From contig NZ_FQXU01000008.1 in assembly GCF_900130055.1 (NCBI RefSeq), forward strand, positions 170,907 through 234,906: DNA of 64,000 nucleotides. The letters are read 5' to 3'. This document shows, piece after piece, positions 38,766-47,210 of the stretch; the stretch's first letter is position 1, and each line of letters starts with the position of its first letter. A program made the position numbers and the translations under genes. Under the pieces are notes generated by a model. It was not told the DNA's origin. It did no database searches and worked only from the letters and a program-made list of their open reading frames with translations. The DNA is from Clostridium intestinale DSM 6191. Its GTDB lineage: Bacteria; Bacillota; Clostridia; Clostridiales; Clostridiaceae.

Positions 38766-39077
38766 ATGATAAATGATCTTAAGAAGTTGTTGTTAGCTGG
38801 AGTGGGTGCCGTAGCTACAACTTATGAAAAAGCATCTGAGGTTGTAGATGAGTTAGTTGAAAAAGGCAGATTAACTGTAGATGAAGGTAAAGAGCTTTCA
38901 GAAGAATTAAAAAGAAACTTTACTACAAAAGCCACAGAAAAAATTAATGAAATAAAGTCAGTAAACAAAGAGAGTTTAGAAAAGGTTATTTCAGAACTTG
39001 GATATGTTAAAAAAGAAGAGATAGATAAACTAAAAGTAAGAATAGAGTTTTTAGAAAATAAACTAGATCAAATGTAG
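38766..39077 (+). CDS. Phasin-like protein
   Basis: A 103-residue, largely helical protein. It has a short hydrophobic start (LLLAGVGAVATTYEKASEVVDELVEKG), then charged heptad sequence. This matches the small phasin-family proteins encoded next to UbiB/AarF genes in Firmicutes. No polyester synthesis genes are present, so a granule role is not implied. GGGAGATGATTTAA precedes the start. Confidence 0.8.
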   Translation: MINDLKKLLLAGVGAVATTYEKASEVVDELVEKGRLTVDEGKELSEELKRNFTTKATEKINEIKSVNKESLEKVISELGYVKKEEIDKLKVRIEFLENKLDQM

Positions 39078-39107
39078 ACTAAAGGGTTTCCCTTTAGTCT
39101 ATTTATT
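39076..39107 (+). terminator. Hairpin overlapping the phasin stop
   Basis: AGACTAAAGGG pairs with CCCTTTAGTCT around TTT, with a weak T tail. It may only attenuate read-through into the UbiB gene. Confidence 0.6.
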
Positions 39108-39145
39108 AATTATTGCTTAGTGACAGGGAAACAGGAGTGATTTAT

Positions 39146-40747
39146 TTGAACAGAAGTACTTTTAATAGGTTTAGAGAGATAATTAGAGTACTTACCTATT
39201 ATGGTTTTGGGTATTTTGTTGAAGAGAAAATACTAAATAAAAAACAGAAGGTTGAAAACTTTAGAAAAGCTTTTGAAGATTTAGGACCAACTTTCATAAA
39301 AATAGGGCAGATACTTAGTACTAGACCAGATATTATTTCAGAAGAATATATTGAAGAATTAAAAAAGCTTCAAAATGATGTGGTTAAGGTTCCTATAGAA
39401 GATATTAAAAGAACTTTTCAAGAGGAACTAGGAAGAGATATAAATGAATGTTTTTTAGAATTTAATGAAGAACCTATAGCTTCTGCATCTGTTTCTCAAG
39501 TTCATGAAGGAGTTTTAAAAAGCGGAGTAAAGGTTGTAATAAAAGTTCAAAGACCAAACATAAAAGAACTTATGAGCCAAGACATGAGGATTTTAATGAG
39601 GCTTACTAGAATGGCAAAAGGAAAGTTTAAAGAAACTTTAATTGATCCAATGGAAGCTTTAAAAGAAATACAGAACATTACAGAAAAAGAATTAGACTTT
39701 AGGATAGAAAAAGACAACTTAAAGAGATTTAAGAGAAATAATAGAGATGTAGTACCACTTCATGTTCCAGAAGTTTATGATGAATATTCAACTGCTAGAA
39801 TTTTAATTATGGAGAAAATAGAAGGGTATAAGATAACAGATAAATATAGCCTAATTCAAGATGACTATGAATTAGAAGACATATCAAGAAAATTGGTATC
39901 CATATATTTTAAGCATATTTTTAAGGATGGCTTTTTCCACGGGGATCCCCATCCAGGTAATATTCTAGTATCTGACAATAAAATTTGCTTTATAGATTTT
40001 GGGATAATGGGGGAAATAAGTCCTTACCTAAGAGAATGGTTTAATAAGGTAATAATAGCTTTAGCTAAAAAAGATATAAATAAGCTAGTTGACTTTATAT
40101 TAGCAATAGGAATAAAAAATGGAACTATAAATAAAAGTAACTTGTATGAAGATATAGAAGGATTTTTAGATGTTTATTTAGGCACTTCATTAAAGAACAT
40201 AAAAATATCTAGGATGCTTCAAGAAATAATGGCCATATCATCTAAAAACAATATTTTAATGCCTACAGACTTAGTTATATTAGCTAAAAGCATGGTAATA
40301 TTTGAAGGGGTGATCGCAGAGTTATCTCCTGATTTAGACATATTAACAATGGTTATAGCTATAATGGGCAATGATAGCAAATTATTTTTTTTAAATGATT
40401 TAAGCAAAGAAGACATAGCATTAAAACTTTACAAATTCATTGAAAGTTCTATAGAGCTCCCAGAAAAAGCTGTTAGTTTTATGGATAGTGTAAAAGGTGG
40501 AAGGGCAAAAATTAACCTACAGATAAATGAGTTAGATAAATCAATGGATAGATTCAGTAAAATGGTGAATAGAATGGTATTTTCCATGATAATTTCAGCT
40601 ATGATAGTAGGCTCATCACTAATAATAGATTATAATGGGGCACCACAATTTCATGGGGTCTCAGTAATAGGTTTATTTGGATTTTTTATAGCTGCTATAT
40701 TAGGAGTTTGGCTTGTTATAAGCATAATAAGATCTGGAAATATATAA
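39146..40747 (+). CDS. AarF/UbiB-family atypical kinase
   Basis: A 533-residue protein. The ABC1 kinase-like domain holds KxGQ-like FIKIGQILSTRPDI, an alanine-rich ASVSQVHEG loop in place of a P-loop, VVIKVQRPN, HGDPHPGNI and IDFGIMG. Two C-terminal hydrophobic segments anchor it. UbiB proteins support isoprenoid-lipid metabolism where studied; clostridia lack ubiquinone, so the role here is open. The TTG at 39146 follows AGGAG; another TTG 33 bases upstream has no ribosome binding site. Confidence 0.87.
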   Translation: MNRSTFNRFREIIRVLTYYGFGYFVEEKILNKKQKVENFRKAFEDLGPTFIKIGQILSTRPDIISEEYIEELKKLQNDVVKVPIEDIKRTFQEELGRDINECFLEFNEEPIASASVSQVHEGVLKSGVKVVIKVQRPNIKELMSQDMRILMRLTRMAKGKFKETLIDPMEALKEIQNITEKELDFRIEKDNLKRFKRNNRDVVPLHVPEVYDEYSTARILIMEKIEGYKITDKYSLIQDDYELEDISRKLVSIYFKHIFKDGFFHGDPHPGNILVSDNKICFIDFGIMGEISPYLREWFNKVIIALAKKDINKLVDFILAIGIKNGTINKSNLYEDIEGFLDVYLGTSLKNIKISRMLQEIMAISSKNNILMPTDLVILAKSMVIFEGVIAELSPDLDILTMVIAIMGNDSKLFFLNDLSKEDIALKLYKFIESSIELPEKAVSFMDSVKGGRAKINLQINELDKSMDRFSKMVNRMVFSMIISAMIVGSSLIIDYNGAPQFHGVSVIGLFGFFIAAILGVWLVISIIRSGNI

Positions 40748-40754
40748 AGTGAAA

Positions 40755-40794
40755 CTTAGCTTCAGAGGGAGTTTTATCTCACACTGAAGGTTAG
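40755..40794 (+). other. Hairpin element after the UbiB gene
   Basis: CTTAGCTTCAG (40755-40765) pairs with CTGAAGGTTAG (40784-40794), with inner GGGAG / CTC pairing. There is no T run. It looks like a conserved intergenic hairpin rather than a classical terminator, but I cannot test its copy number. Confidence 0.45.
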
Positions 40795-40834
40795 TTGAAC
40801 TAATCTAGGGGCTAGACATCAGATAAAATAATTC

Positions 40835-40863
40835 TTGATAAAATTTTTGCTACAATGTATAAT
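40835..40863 (+). promoter_or_regulatory. Promoter of the lysine riboswitch
   Basis: TTGATA (40835-40840), 17-bp spacer, TATAAT (40858-40863), placed about 20 bases before the riboswitch. Confidence 0.75.
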
Positions 40864-40879
40864 TCAATAAAAGTGAATA

Positions 40880-41117
40880 TTTTAGAGATAGAGGCGCAAG
40901 GTTTAAAAGTATCTTCATGGAGCTAAGCACAGAGAAGTGAAGAGAAAGGAAATATTGCCGAAGTGTGTAGTTAATGCTTTAAAACTATACAACTGGTCTT
41001 ATATAGAATATATATAAGATTGTCACAAATAATGTTTGTGGAGTGCTATCCAATGGAAACTGTTGTTGATATTTTTCAGTACATACAGAGCCTTGGATTA
41101 CTCCAAGGCTCTTTTTA
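40880..41117 (+). promoter_or_regulatory. Lysine riboswitch (L box) with terminator
   Basis: Conserved L-box blocks occur in order: GAGATAGAGGCGCAAG (from 40884), GAAAGG followed by ATTGCCGAAG, AACTGGTC, GATTGTCAC and TTTGTGGAGTGCTATCC. The first and last blocks close the P1 stem. A terminator follows: AGAGCCTTGGA (41087-41097) with TCCAAGGCTCT and a T run. Lysine binding should favour termination. The next gene is ppcA, 175 bases further on. Confidence 0.92.
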
Positions 41118-41221
41118 ATATTGGGGAACACTTTTAGATAATAACAGCCTTAATTAATAAACATAAAAGAAAAGATGTGCAAGTGAAAAATAAAAAACTT
41201 GCATTTGTAAATAGAAATATA

Positions 41222-41249
41222 TTTACATTACAACATTTTATGTTAGAAT
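41222..41249 (+). promoter_or_regulatory. Possible internal promoter of ppcA
   Basis: TTTACA (41222-41227), 16-bp spacer, TAGAAT (41244-41249). If active, it would give ppcA a basal transcript that bypasses the riboswitch. Confidence 0.45.
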
Positions 41250-41292
41250 TGAATTTAGGCGGTAAATAAAAATTCATTTGGGGGTATATTTA

Positions 41293-42909
41293 ATGTATAA
41301 AATTCCTAGTTCTATGATGACGCAACATCCAGACAACGTAGATACTTATGTATCTATACAACAAGAACCACAAGAAGCAATTGACGGTCTTACATTTCAG
41401 GAGAAAGGTGGACTTGGAATAAATGAGATAATGATTGACTTTGAAGGTAAGTTAACACCATATCATCAAACTTCTCAGGTGGCTTTAGGATTAATCTCTA
41501 ATGGGATAATTCCAGGAAAGGATGTAGCTATAACGCCAAGAATTCCTAATGCGAATAAGGAATCAGTATTTAGACAATTAATGAGTATAATGTCAATAGT
41601 AGAAACCAATGTTCAAGCTTATCAAAACACAGGTGTGCAGGCTATAAAAGAGGTTGTAGTACCTATGGTTGAGACTGGAGCAGAAGTTTGCCAATTCCAA
41701 GATAGAGTAAACTCTGTTATTGAACTTGGAAACAAAAACTATGATGTTCAATTTGATTTAAATAGTATAAGAATAATTCCACTAGTAGAAGGGGTTCCTT
41801 CATTAGTAAATATAGATACAATTTTTGATGAGTTTTATCATACCTCAGAAGATAAAGGAGATAAGCTTGAATCTTTAAGATTTATGCTAGCACGTTCAGA
41901 TTCTGCTATGTCTTATGGATTAATATCAGGAGTATTATCTGTAATACTTGCAATAGATACAGCTTATAAGTGGGGAAAAGACCATGGAGTAGAAGTATAT
42001 CCAATCCTAGGTTGTGGCTCACTTCCATTTAGAGGACATTTCACTAATGATAATGTTGAAAGTATGATTAAAACTTACTCAGGTATTAAGACTTTTACAC
42101 TACAATCAGCTTTAAGATATGACCATGGAAGAGATAAAGCAAAAGAAGTAGTAAATAAATTGAATGATAATATAGATAAATCAGTTCATAGAAACTTTAA
42201 TCAAGAAGATATAGAACTTATGAAAGAATTCATAGGAATATTTTCAAAATATTATCTTCAAACCTTCTTAAAAATAATAAACACAGTAAGCTTTGTATCA
42301 GACTTTATCCCTAAAAATAGAGATAGACTTACTAAGAGTAAAACTGGTTTAGACTATACTAGAGATCTTCCAGAAATAGATAAAATAGCAAACTGGGTTA
42401 AAGATGAGAAATTAAAAAATGAATTATTATCAATAGACCTAAACGTAGAATATTCAGTGCCAAGAGCTATTTCTTACACTGGAGCTATGTATACCCTAGG
42501 AATACCACCAGAATTCGTAGGAATGGGTAGAGGTCTTAGAGAAATAAAAGAAAAGTATGGACAAGAAGGAATAGATAAACTAAAAGAATTCTATCCTCAA
42601 ATAAAAAAAGACTTTAGATTTGCAGCTTTGTTTGCTAATCCTAAAGTTTCAAAAAGAATAATAGATGAATCCGCAAGATTAGAATATGCAGAGGATCTAG
42701 AATTAGTAAATGAAATATTAGACTTAGGTATTGATTTTGAATACCTAAATGATAATGAATTCTACCATACATTACTTAAAACAACTCGCCCAATCATAAT
42801 GCATCTAATAGGTTCAGAAGAAGATTTATTAGAAAATAAAACAGAAGAACTTAAGATTCTAAATGAGTGGATTATAAGAATGGGTAAATTAAGAGGAAGT
42901 ATGGGTTAA
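41293..42909 (+). CDS. ppcA: Archaeal-type phosphoenolpyruvate carboxylase
   Basis: Carboxylates PEP to oxaloacetate, feeding aspartate and the lysine family. The 538-residue protein is far shorter than the bacterial enzyme (about 900) and begins with the archaeal-type signature [12 protein letters not shown]. Other blocks are [13 protein letters not shown] and [13 protein letters not shown]. This form is known in C. perfringens and some lactic acid bacteria. The ATG at 41293 follows GGGGGT. The gene lies behind a lysine riboswitch, an apt feedback link. Confidence 0.93.
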   Translation: MYKIPSSMMTQHPDNVDTYVSIQQEPQEAIDGLTFQEKGGLGINEIMIDFEGKLTPYHQTSQVALGLISNGIIPGKDVAITPRIPNANKESVFRQLMSIMSIVETNVQAYQNTGVQAIKEVVVPMVETGAEVCQFQDRVNSVIELGNKNYDVQFDLNSIRIIPLVEGVPSLVNIDTIFDEFYHTSEDKGDKLESLRFMLARSDSAMSYGLISGVLSVILAIDTAYKWGKDHGVEVYPILGCGSLPFRGHFTNDNVESMIKTYSGIKTFTLQSALRYDHGRDKAKEVVNKLNDNIDKSVHRNFNQEDIELMKEFIGIFSKYYLQTFLKIINTVSFVSDFIPKNRDRLTKSKTGLDYTRDLPEIDKIANWVKDEKLKNELLSIDLNVEYSVPRAISYTGAMYTLGIPPEFVGMGRGLREIKEKYGQEGIDKLKEFYPQIKKDFRFAALFANPKVSKRIIDESARLEYAEDLELVNEILDLGIDFEYLNDNEFYHTLLKTTRPIIMHLIGSEEDLLENKTEELKILNEWIIRMGKLRGSMG

Positions 42910-42996
42910 TAAGATATTTAGATTATAGTTGTATTTTGTATGTAAATAAATGTAACTAGATTAAAAAAACTAATAAACATTGTTAAGTATATTAAT

Positions 42997-43040
42997 AGAA
43001 ACACCTCTTATTAATTGAGTTAATAAGAGGTGTTTCTCTA
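42997..43040 (+). terminator. Terminator of ppcA
   Basis: AGAAACACCTCTTATTAA pairs with TTAATAAGAGGTGTTTCT, a long near-perfect stem. Confidence 0.85.
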
Positions 43041-43086
43041 TTTATATGGTTATTTTATTTTTTAAGTAAATATAGAATTTTATAAA

Positions 43087-43155
43087 ATGGAAAGTAAGCT
43101 TGACATTGATGAAAGGGAGTGTTAGTATTTAAATATGGAAAGTAAACTTAACATT
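43087..43155 (+). promoter_or_regulatory. Promoter flanked by a 21-bp direct repeat
   Basis: ATGGAAAGTAAGCTTGACATT (43087-43107) recurs at 43135-43155 with two changes, exactly 48 bases apart. TTGACA (43100-43105), a 17-bp spacer and TAGTAT (43123-43128) sit between and overlap copy 1. Each copy holds an AAGT/ACTT-type dyad. They may be operators for the Xre protein encoded next. Confidence 0.6.
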
Positions 43156-43170
43156 AAGAGGAGTGGTAGG

Positions 43171-43368
43171 GTGAAAAATCGTTTAGAGGAAATACGAAAA
43201 AAACGGGGGATAAAGCAAGAGGAGTTGGCTACTATACTCGAAGTATCAAGACAAACTATTGGTTCCTTAGAGAATGGCAGATATAATCCTTCTATTATAT
43301 TAGCTTTTAAGATTGCTAAGTACTTTAATATGAGTATAGAAGAAATTTTTATTTATGAGGAGGAATAA
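43171..43368 (+). CDS. Small Xre-family regulator (YozG/HigA-like)
   Basis: A 65-residue helix-turn-helix protein: RLEEIRKKRGIKQEELATILEVSRQTIGSLENGRYNPSIILAFKIAKYF. The start was placed at GTG 43171 because AGGAGTGGTAGG precedes it and the family usually begins with MKNRLEE; an upstream in-frame ATG lies inside the direct repeat. A membrane-protein gene starts five bases after its stop, the usual pairing for this family. Confidence 0.88.
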   Translation: MKNRLEEIRKKRGIKQEELATILEVSRQTIGSLENGRYNPSIILAFKIAKYFNMSIEEIFIYEEE

Positions 43369-43373
43369 GTAAA

Positions 43374-43805
43374 ATGAAAAAAGAAGCGAAGTATTATTAT
43401 TTATCAGTATTTGGATTTATATTATTGGGTTTAGGGTTATATTTAAGTAAAACAATTATTGAAGCAGAGGGAATTATGAGAGCATTACCATATGTATGCA
43501 TAGGATTAGGCTGTGGAATATTAGGTCATGGTATAGGCGAGATTATAAGTTATAAGGCATTAAAAAATTCCCCTGATATTAGAAAACAAATAAACATTGA
43601 AAAATTAGATGAACGAAATATTTTAATAACAAGTCGTGCAAAAGCAAAAGCATATGACATGATGATATTTATATTTGGAGCTTTAATGCTTACTTTTGCT
43701 TTGATGAGAATTGATATGATAGCTATTCTTCTTTTAGTTTTTGCATATTTGTTTATTATTGCTTACGGATTGTATTATAGTTATAAACTAAATAAAAAAT
43801 TATAA
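43374..43805 (+). CDS. Membrane protein paired with an Xre regulator
   Basis: A 143-residue protein with four hydrophobic segments, two near residues 10-55 and two near 92-137, separated by a hydrophilic loop (DIRKQINIEKLDERNI). The layout resembles DUF2178-type partners of small Xre regulators. GAGGAGGAA precedes the start, and it is translationally close to the regulator. Function unknown. Confidence 0.75.
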   Translation: MKKEAKYYYLSVFGFILLGLGLYLSKTIIEAEGIMRALPYVCIGLGCGILGHGIGEIISYKALKNSPDIRKQINIEKLDERNILITSRAKAKAYDMMIFIFGALMLTFALMRIDMIAILLLVFAYLFIIAYGLYYSYKLNKKL

Positions 43806-43836
43806 ATATTAAGCCTTACTCTGAATATTTCAGAAT

Positions 43837-43876
43837 AAACACCTTTTATTAGTTAAATAAAAAGGTGTTTTTATTT
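43837..43876. terminator. Bidirectional terminator
   Basis: AAACACCTTTTATT pairs with AAATAAAAAGGTGTTT. It resembles the ppcA terminator in sequence. Confidence 0.8.
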
Positions 43877-43905
43877 ATATATTATAATATAAGAAGTACT
43901 TATAT

Positions 43906-44229
43906 CTATGAATTATCAATAATTAAAGCTATTTCCCCAGCACCAACTACTACAACACGGTCATCATCTAGAATAGTTCCTAAGTTTACTGTATCGTTTA
44001 TGTTATCAAATTTTTTAAAGAAGGTTTGGTTACCATTAGCATCAATTATAGCTAGACTTACAGAGGTGTTTTGGCTCACAAGTGTAGCACTAGCCTTAAC
44101 TTGTATAGCATTTGTAATATCATATACACCCTCTTTGTAAGTATTTGATTCAGAAATTATTTTTGGTGTTTCAGTTAAATTCATAAAAGTTGATAAAATA
44201 ATTGGTATTAATAAAGTTAGTTTCATCAT
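43906..44229 (-). CDS. Small exported protein of unknown function
   Basis: A 107-residue protein with a short hydrophobic signal (MMKLTLLIPIILSTFMNL), then a beta-rich polar region (AIQVKASATLVSQNTSVSLAIIDANGN). GAGGTG lies just before the ATG at 44229. No cysteine lipobox is seen. The overall pattern suggests a small cell-surface or secreted beta protein; no family is named. Confidence 0.68.
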   Translation of the reverse strand: MMKLTLLIPIILSTFMNLTETPKIISESNTYKEGVYDITNAIQVKASATLVSQNTSVSLAIIDANGNQTFFKKFDNINDTVNLGTILDDDRVVVVGAGEIALIIDNS

Positions 44230-44303
44230 ATGCACCTCACTTTATATAGTTTCTTTAAGTTTAGATGGAAATATTCATAGCTTAGTTTAGGAGTTTATTT
44301 TTC

Positions 44304-44338
44304 TTGAAAAAAGAACATATGTTTGCTATGCTTATAAT
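44304..44338 (+). promoter_or_regulatory. Promoter region with a LexA-type box
   Basis: TTGAAA (44304-44309) is followed by GAACATATGTTTG (44313-44325), a near-palindromic LexA-type box. TATGCT (44327-44332, 17-bp spacing) or TATAAT (44333-44338) supplies the -10. A repressor bound here would cover the promoter. Confidence 0.65.
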
Positions 44339-44368
44339 AGCATATGTCATAGAAAGGAAAAGATACTA

Positions 44369-44581
44369 ATGTTAACTATAAAGCAGAAAAAGGTCTTAGA
44401 TATAATAGATGAGTATATAGAGAAAAATAAAATTTCACCTACAATTAGAGAGATTCAAGAGCTAGTTGGACTAAAGTCTACTTCTACTATCCACGAATAT
44501 ATTAAGAGACTAGAGAAAAAAGGGTATATATCCAGAATAGATGCATCACCAAGAAGTATTAAGGTTGAAAAGAGGGATTAG
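44369..44581 (+). CDS. LexA-like DNA-binding domain without peptidase
   Basis: A 70-residue protein equal to the N-terminal winged helix of LexA: LTIKQKKVLDIIDEYIEKNKISPTIREIQELVGLKSTSTIHEYIKRLEKKGYI. It ends at RDASPRSIKVEKRD-like sequence with no S24 peptidase, so RecA-stimulated self-cleavage is not possible. AGAAAGGAAAAG precedes the start. It has a LexA-type box in its own promoter and is four bases from the next gene. Confidence 0.85.
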   Translation: MLTIKQKKVLDIIDEYIEKNKISPTIREIQELVGLKSTSTIHEYIKRLEKKGYISRIDASPRSIKVEKRD

Positions 44582-44584
44582 TAG

Positions 44585-44887
44585 ATGAAAAATGTAATTT
44601 ATTTTTCAGGAGAAGATGTAGAAGTAAATGGTATAGAAACTAAAATGTACTTACACTATAGGATAGACAAAGAAAATTTATATCACATAAATAAGGGGTT
44701 AGAGTTAAGCAAGGATGAAGCTATGGATTTAAGTATATATGATTATGGAAGGATGATATATAATCAATTAACAGGTACGATAACCATAGAATTAGATAAA
44801 TATGAACAGAATTTTGATTACAAAGTAATTGAGACCTTATGGGCTAGAGATAAATTTTTTAGAGTTATTGCAGATATTGAATCTTAA
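44585..44887 (+). CDS. Small protein coupled to the LexA-like gene
   Basis: A 100-residue acidic soluble protein with no recognised family. It begins MKNVIYFSGEDVEVNG and contains ITIELDKYEQNFDYKVIETLWARDKFFRVI. It starts three bases after the LexA-like stop, so it shares the transcript and its likely SOS-type control. A terminator follows. Confidence 0.72.
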   Translation: MKNVIYFSGEDVEVNGIETKMYLHYRIDKENLYHINKGLELSKDEAMDLSIYDYGRMIYNQLTGTITIELDKYEQNFDYKVIETLWARDKFFRVIADIES

Positions 44888-44910
44888 AAGAATGTGAGCA
44901 AAATAAAAAA

Positions 44911-44961
44911 GAGACTATTGAATTAGCAGATTAAAATTCTGTTATCCGATAGTCTTTTTTT
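44911..44961 (+). terminator. Terminator
   Basis: AGACTATTG pairs imperfectly with CGATAGTCT, followed by seven T. Confidence 0.7.
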
Positions 44962-45015
44962 AGTTTATATTTTATAATAGATTAATTTAAGATTAAAATG
45001 TACAATAGTTCTTTT

Positions 45016-45525
45016 TTAATTATCTTCATCCAAATCCCCATCCGTATCTAAGGTTGGATTAAAATATTTATTAACCAAAACAGCTATAACAATTCCGATA
45101 GCAGTATCTATAATTCTATTTATTGCATAAAGATAGGTTACACCACCTCTAATATTTATCATTATAGCTAGAAAAACAACACAACTAATAGATATAGAGG
45201 GCTGCTTTTTTAATATTACTCCCGTATATATTACAATTACTATTCCAAGGCTTATTAAAACAGATGTTGGAATAGGAATATAAGGTTCAATAAAAATGAA
45301 AATTATTCCGTGTAAACCACCAATCAAAGTTCCTATTAATCTATTTTTTCCTGCAAGCACAGAATTTTTAACAGAATCTCCTGTACAAATAACAGCAGCT
45401 ATACAAGCATAAAAGGGAAGTTCTCTATTTAAAATCTCAAACAATAAAATACATGCTAATACAGAAAGAGCAGTTTTAAGATTTCTAAGTCCTATTTTAG
45501 GCAATTTATTTATCTTAAAGTTCAT
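45016..45525 (-). CDS. FUSC / aromatic-acid-exporter-like membrane protein
   Basis: A 169-residue protein with about five hydrophobic segments. KTALSVLACILLFEILNRELPFYACIAAVIC and NRLIGTLIGGLHGIIF follow the FUSC/ArAE N-terminal domain. The cytosolic C-terminal domain of longer family members is absent. The tail is acidic (DTDGDLDEDN). TAGGAGGT precedes the start. Confidence 0.82.
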   Translation of the reverse strand: MNFKINKLPKIGLRNLKTALSVLACILLFEILNRELPFYACIAAVICTGDSVKNSVLAGKNRLIGTLIGGLHGIIFIFIEPYIPIPTSVLISLGIVIVIYTGVILKKQPSISISCVVFLAIMINIRGGVTYLYAINRIIDTAIGIVIAVLVNKYFNPTLDTDGDLDEDN

Positions 45526-45676
45526 ATTTACCTCCTAAAAAAGAAAATCATTAGTTACAAAGTTATAGTTAAATAATACTATAAATCCATATTAAAATAC
45601 ACCCTTGGGTCTAAAGTGAAATCATAATGTTATAATATACTTAATGAATTTATTGGAAATTAAAGAGGGGATATTG

Positions 45677-46495
45677 ATGTTTAAAATAGGTGAGTTTTCA
45701 AAACTAACACAGGTTTCCATAAGAATGCTTAGATATTATGATGAAATAGGTATATTAAAACCAGCAGAAATAGATAGGTTTTCTTCTTATAGATTATACT
45801 CAATAGAACAGATACCTAAAGTTAATAAGATAATATTTCTAAGAGACTTAGGTTTTAGTATTGCTGAGATATCAACAGCTATTAATAAATGGGATGATAA
45901 TTTTATAGCTAATGAGTTGCAACAAAAACAAAAAGAAATAATGGACATCATTGAGGCAGAGAGGGATAAACTATCCAAAATAGAAATAGCCATGGAAGAT
46001 ATAAAAAAAGAAAAAATCCATATTAACTATAGTGTTTCAATTAAGAACATTCCTAGTTATAAGGTACTCTCCTTAAGAAAAGTTGTCCCAAACTATTATT
46101 CAGAAGGCGATATGTGGATTGAAATGAGTAACTTTGCAAAAGAAAACAATATATCAATATCTGATAATACTTTTTCAATTTATCATGATACTGAATATAA
46201 AGAAAAAGAAGTAGATATTGAACTTTGTGCAGTTGTTGAAAAGTTTAGAGAAGATAAAGATGGATTTGCATACAGGCATACTGAAGCAGTTCCATTAATG
46301 GCTTCTACCATGGTATATGGAGATTTTAAAAACATTGGTAAAGCTTACCTTTCTTTTGGAAATTGGCTTCAAGAGCATAAAAAATATAAAATGACAGGAC
46401 AAAGCAGACAAATAGTTCATAGAGGACCCTGGAATGAAGAAAATCCTCAGGATTACTTAATAGAAATTCAAATCGCATTAGAAGAAAAACTTTAA
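45677..46495 (+). CDS. MerR-family regulator with GyrI-like effector domain
   Basis: A 272-residue regulator. The N-terminal MerR domain is KIGEFSKLTQVSIRMLRYYDEIGILKP. A dimerisation helix (about 80-118) follows, then an effector-binding domain (VSIKNIPSYKVLSLRKVVPNYYSEGDMW). The start was moved to 45677, preceded by GAGGGGATATTG. Drug or aromatic ligands are typical. Its target could be the divergent FUSC gene or itself. Confidence 0.87.
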   Translation: MFKIGEFSKLTQVSIRMLRYYDEIGILKPAEIDRFSSYRLYSIEQIPKVNKIIFLRDLGFSIAEISTAINKWDDNFIANELQQKQKEIMDIIEAERDKLSKIEIAMEDIKKEKIHINYSVSIKNIPSYKVLSLRKVVPNYYSEGDMWIEMSNFAKENNISISDNTFSIYHDTEYKEKEVDIELCAVVEKFREDKDGFAYRHTEAVPLMASTMVYGDFKNIGKAYLSFGNWLQEHKKYKMTGQSRQIVHRGPWNEENPQDYLIEIQIALEEKL

Positions 46496-46504
46496 TATTT
46501 TTTA

Positions 46505-46533
46505 TTGACTCTCACATAATGGTAGGTTATACA
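46505..46533 (+). promoter_or_regulatory. Promoter of the TsaA-like gene
   Basis: TTGACT (46505-46510), 17-bp spacer, TATACA (46528-46533). Confidence 0.6.
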
Positions 46534-46577
46534 CTGAACTTGTGATATAAATAAACATTATTTGGGAGGTATGTATT

Positions 46578-47057
46578 ATGAAATTATTTGAAGTGAATTC
46601 TATTGGGAAGGTTAAAGTTGGAGAAGAGGGTACATTTATAAAACTTGACAAACAGTATGTTGAAGGGCTGAAAGCCTTAGAGGGATTTAGCCATATTGAT
46701 GTTATATGGTGGTTTAGTGATTTTGATAATAAAGAAGCAAGGGACACAATTGAAACACAAAAACCTTATAAAAAATCACCAGATATTATGGGAGTATTCT
46801 CAACTAGATCCCCACTTAGACCTAATCCAATTGCATTAACTGTTGTTAGTATTTTAAGTATTGATTATGATAAAGGAGTTATTAGAATTCCATATATTGA
46901 TGCCTATGATGAAACTCAAGTTATAGATATAAAACCTTATACTCCAAGCCTTGATAGAGTAGAATCTCCAGAAGTACCAGATTGGTGCTCACACTGGCCA
47001 AAGAGTTTAGAAGAATCAGCATACTTTAACTGGGAAGATGAGTTTAATTTTAAATAG
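46578..47057 (+). CDS. TsaA/TrmO-like tRNA methyltransferase
   Basis: A 159-residue beta-barrel protein of the YaeB family. TrmO N6-methylates t6A37 in certain tRNAs using SAM. Family blocks: FSHIDVIWWF, MGVFSTRSPLRPNPIALTVV and IDIKPYTPSLD. The E. coli enzyme carries an extra C-terminal domain; this short form is common in clostridia and archaea. GGGAGGTATGTATT precedes the start. Confidence 0.87.
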   Translation: MKLFEVNSIGKVKVGEEGTFIKLDKQYVEGLKALEGFSHIDVIWWFSDFDNKEARDTIETQKPYKKSPDIMGVFSTRSPLRPNPIALTVVSILSIDYDKGVIRIPYIDAYDETQVIDIKPYTPSLDRVESPEVPDWCSHWPKSLEESAYFNWEDEFNFK

Positions 47058-47069
47058 AAATAATATGTT

Positions 47070-47101
47070 AAGGGTTCAACCAAAAGGTTGAACCTTTAAT
47101 T
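47070..47101 (+). terminator. Terminator
   Basis: AAGGGTTCAACC, AAAA loop, GGTTGAACCTTT. Confidence 0.8.
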
Positions 47102-47166
47102 ATGTTTTGGTATGAAGGTAAATAGGTGACAATATATGTAACAATATAGATTATTTGGGGTAAATG

Positions 47167-47175
47167 TGATAAAAT
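47167..47175 (+). promoter_or_regulatory. Extended -10 before the two-component genes
   Basis: TGATAAAAT has the same TGN-TAAAAT form as promoters in front of the membrane-protein genes downstream. No clear pair of LytTR sites was found at the matching distance. Confidence 0.45.
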
Positions 47176-47210
47176 TAGTCGAACAAACTAATATAGAAAT
47201 GAGGGGTATA

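Noticed and set aside
43865..44140. Forward open frame over the small exported protein
   Set aside because: The reverse-strand frame has a ribosome binding site and a signal peptide; the forward one has neither.
46505..46533. MerR-type promoter before the TsaA-like gene
   Set aside because: The spacer is a normal 17 bp and no clear dyad is present, so MerR control is not supported.
47129..47160. Repeated ACAATATA upstream of the response regulator as a LytTR site
   Set aside because: The repeats are 11 bp apart and lack the GTT core, so autoregulation through this element is not supported.
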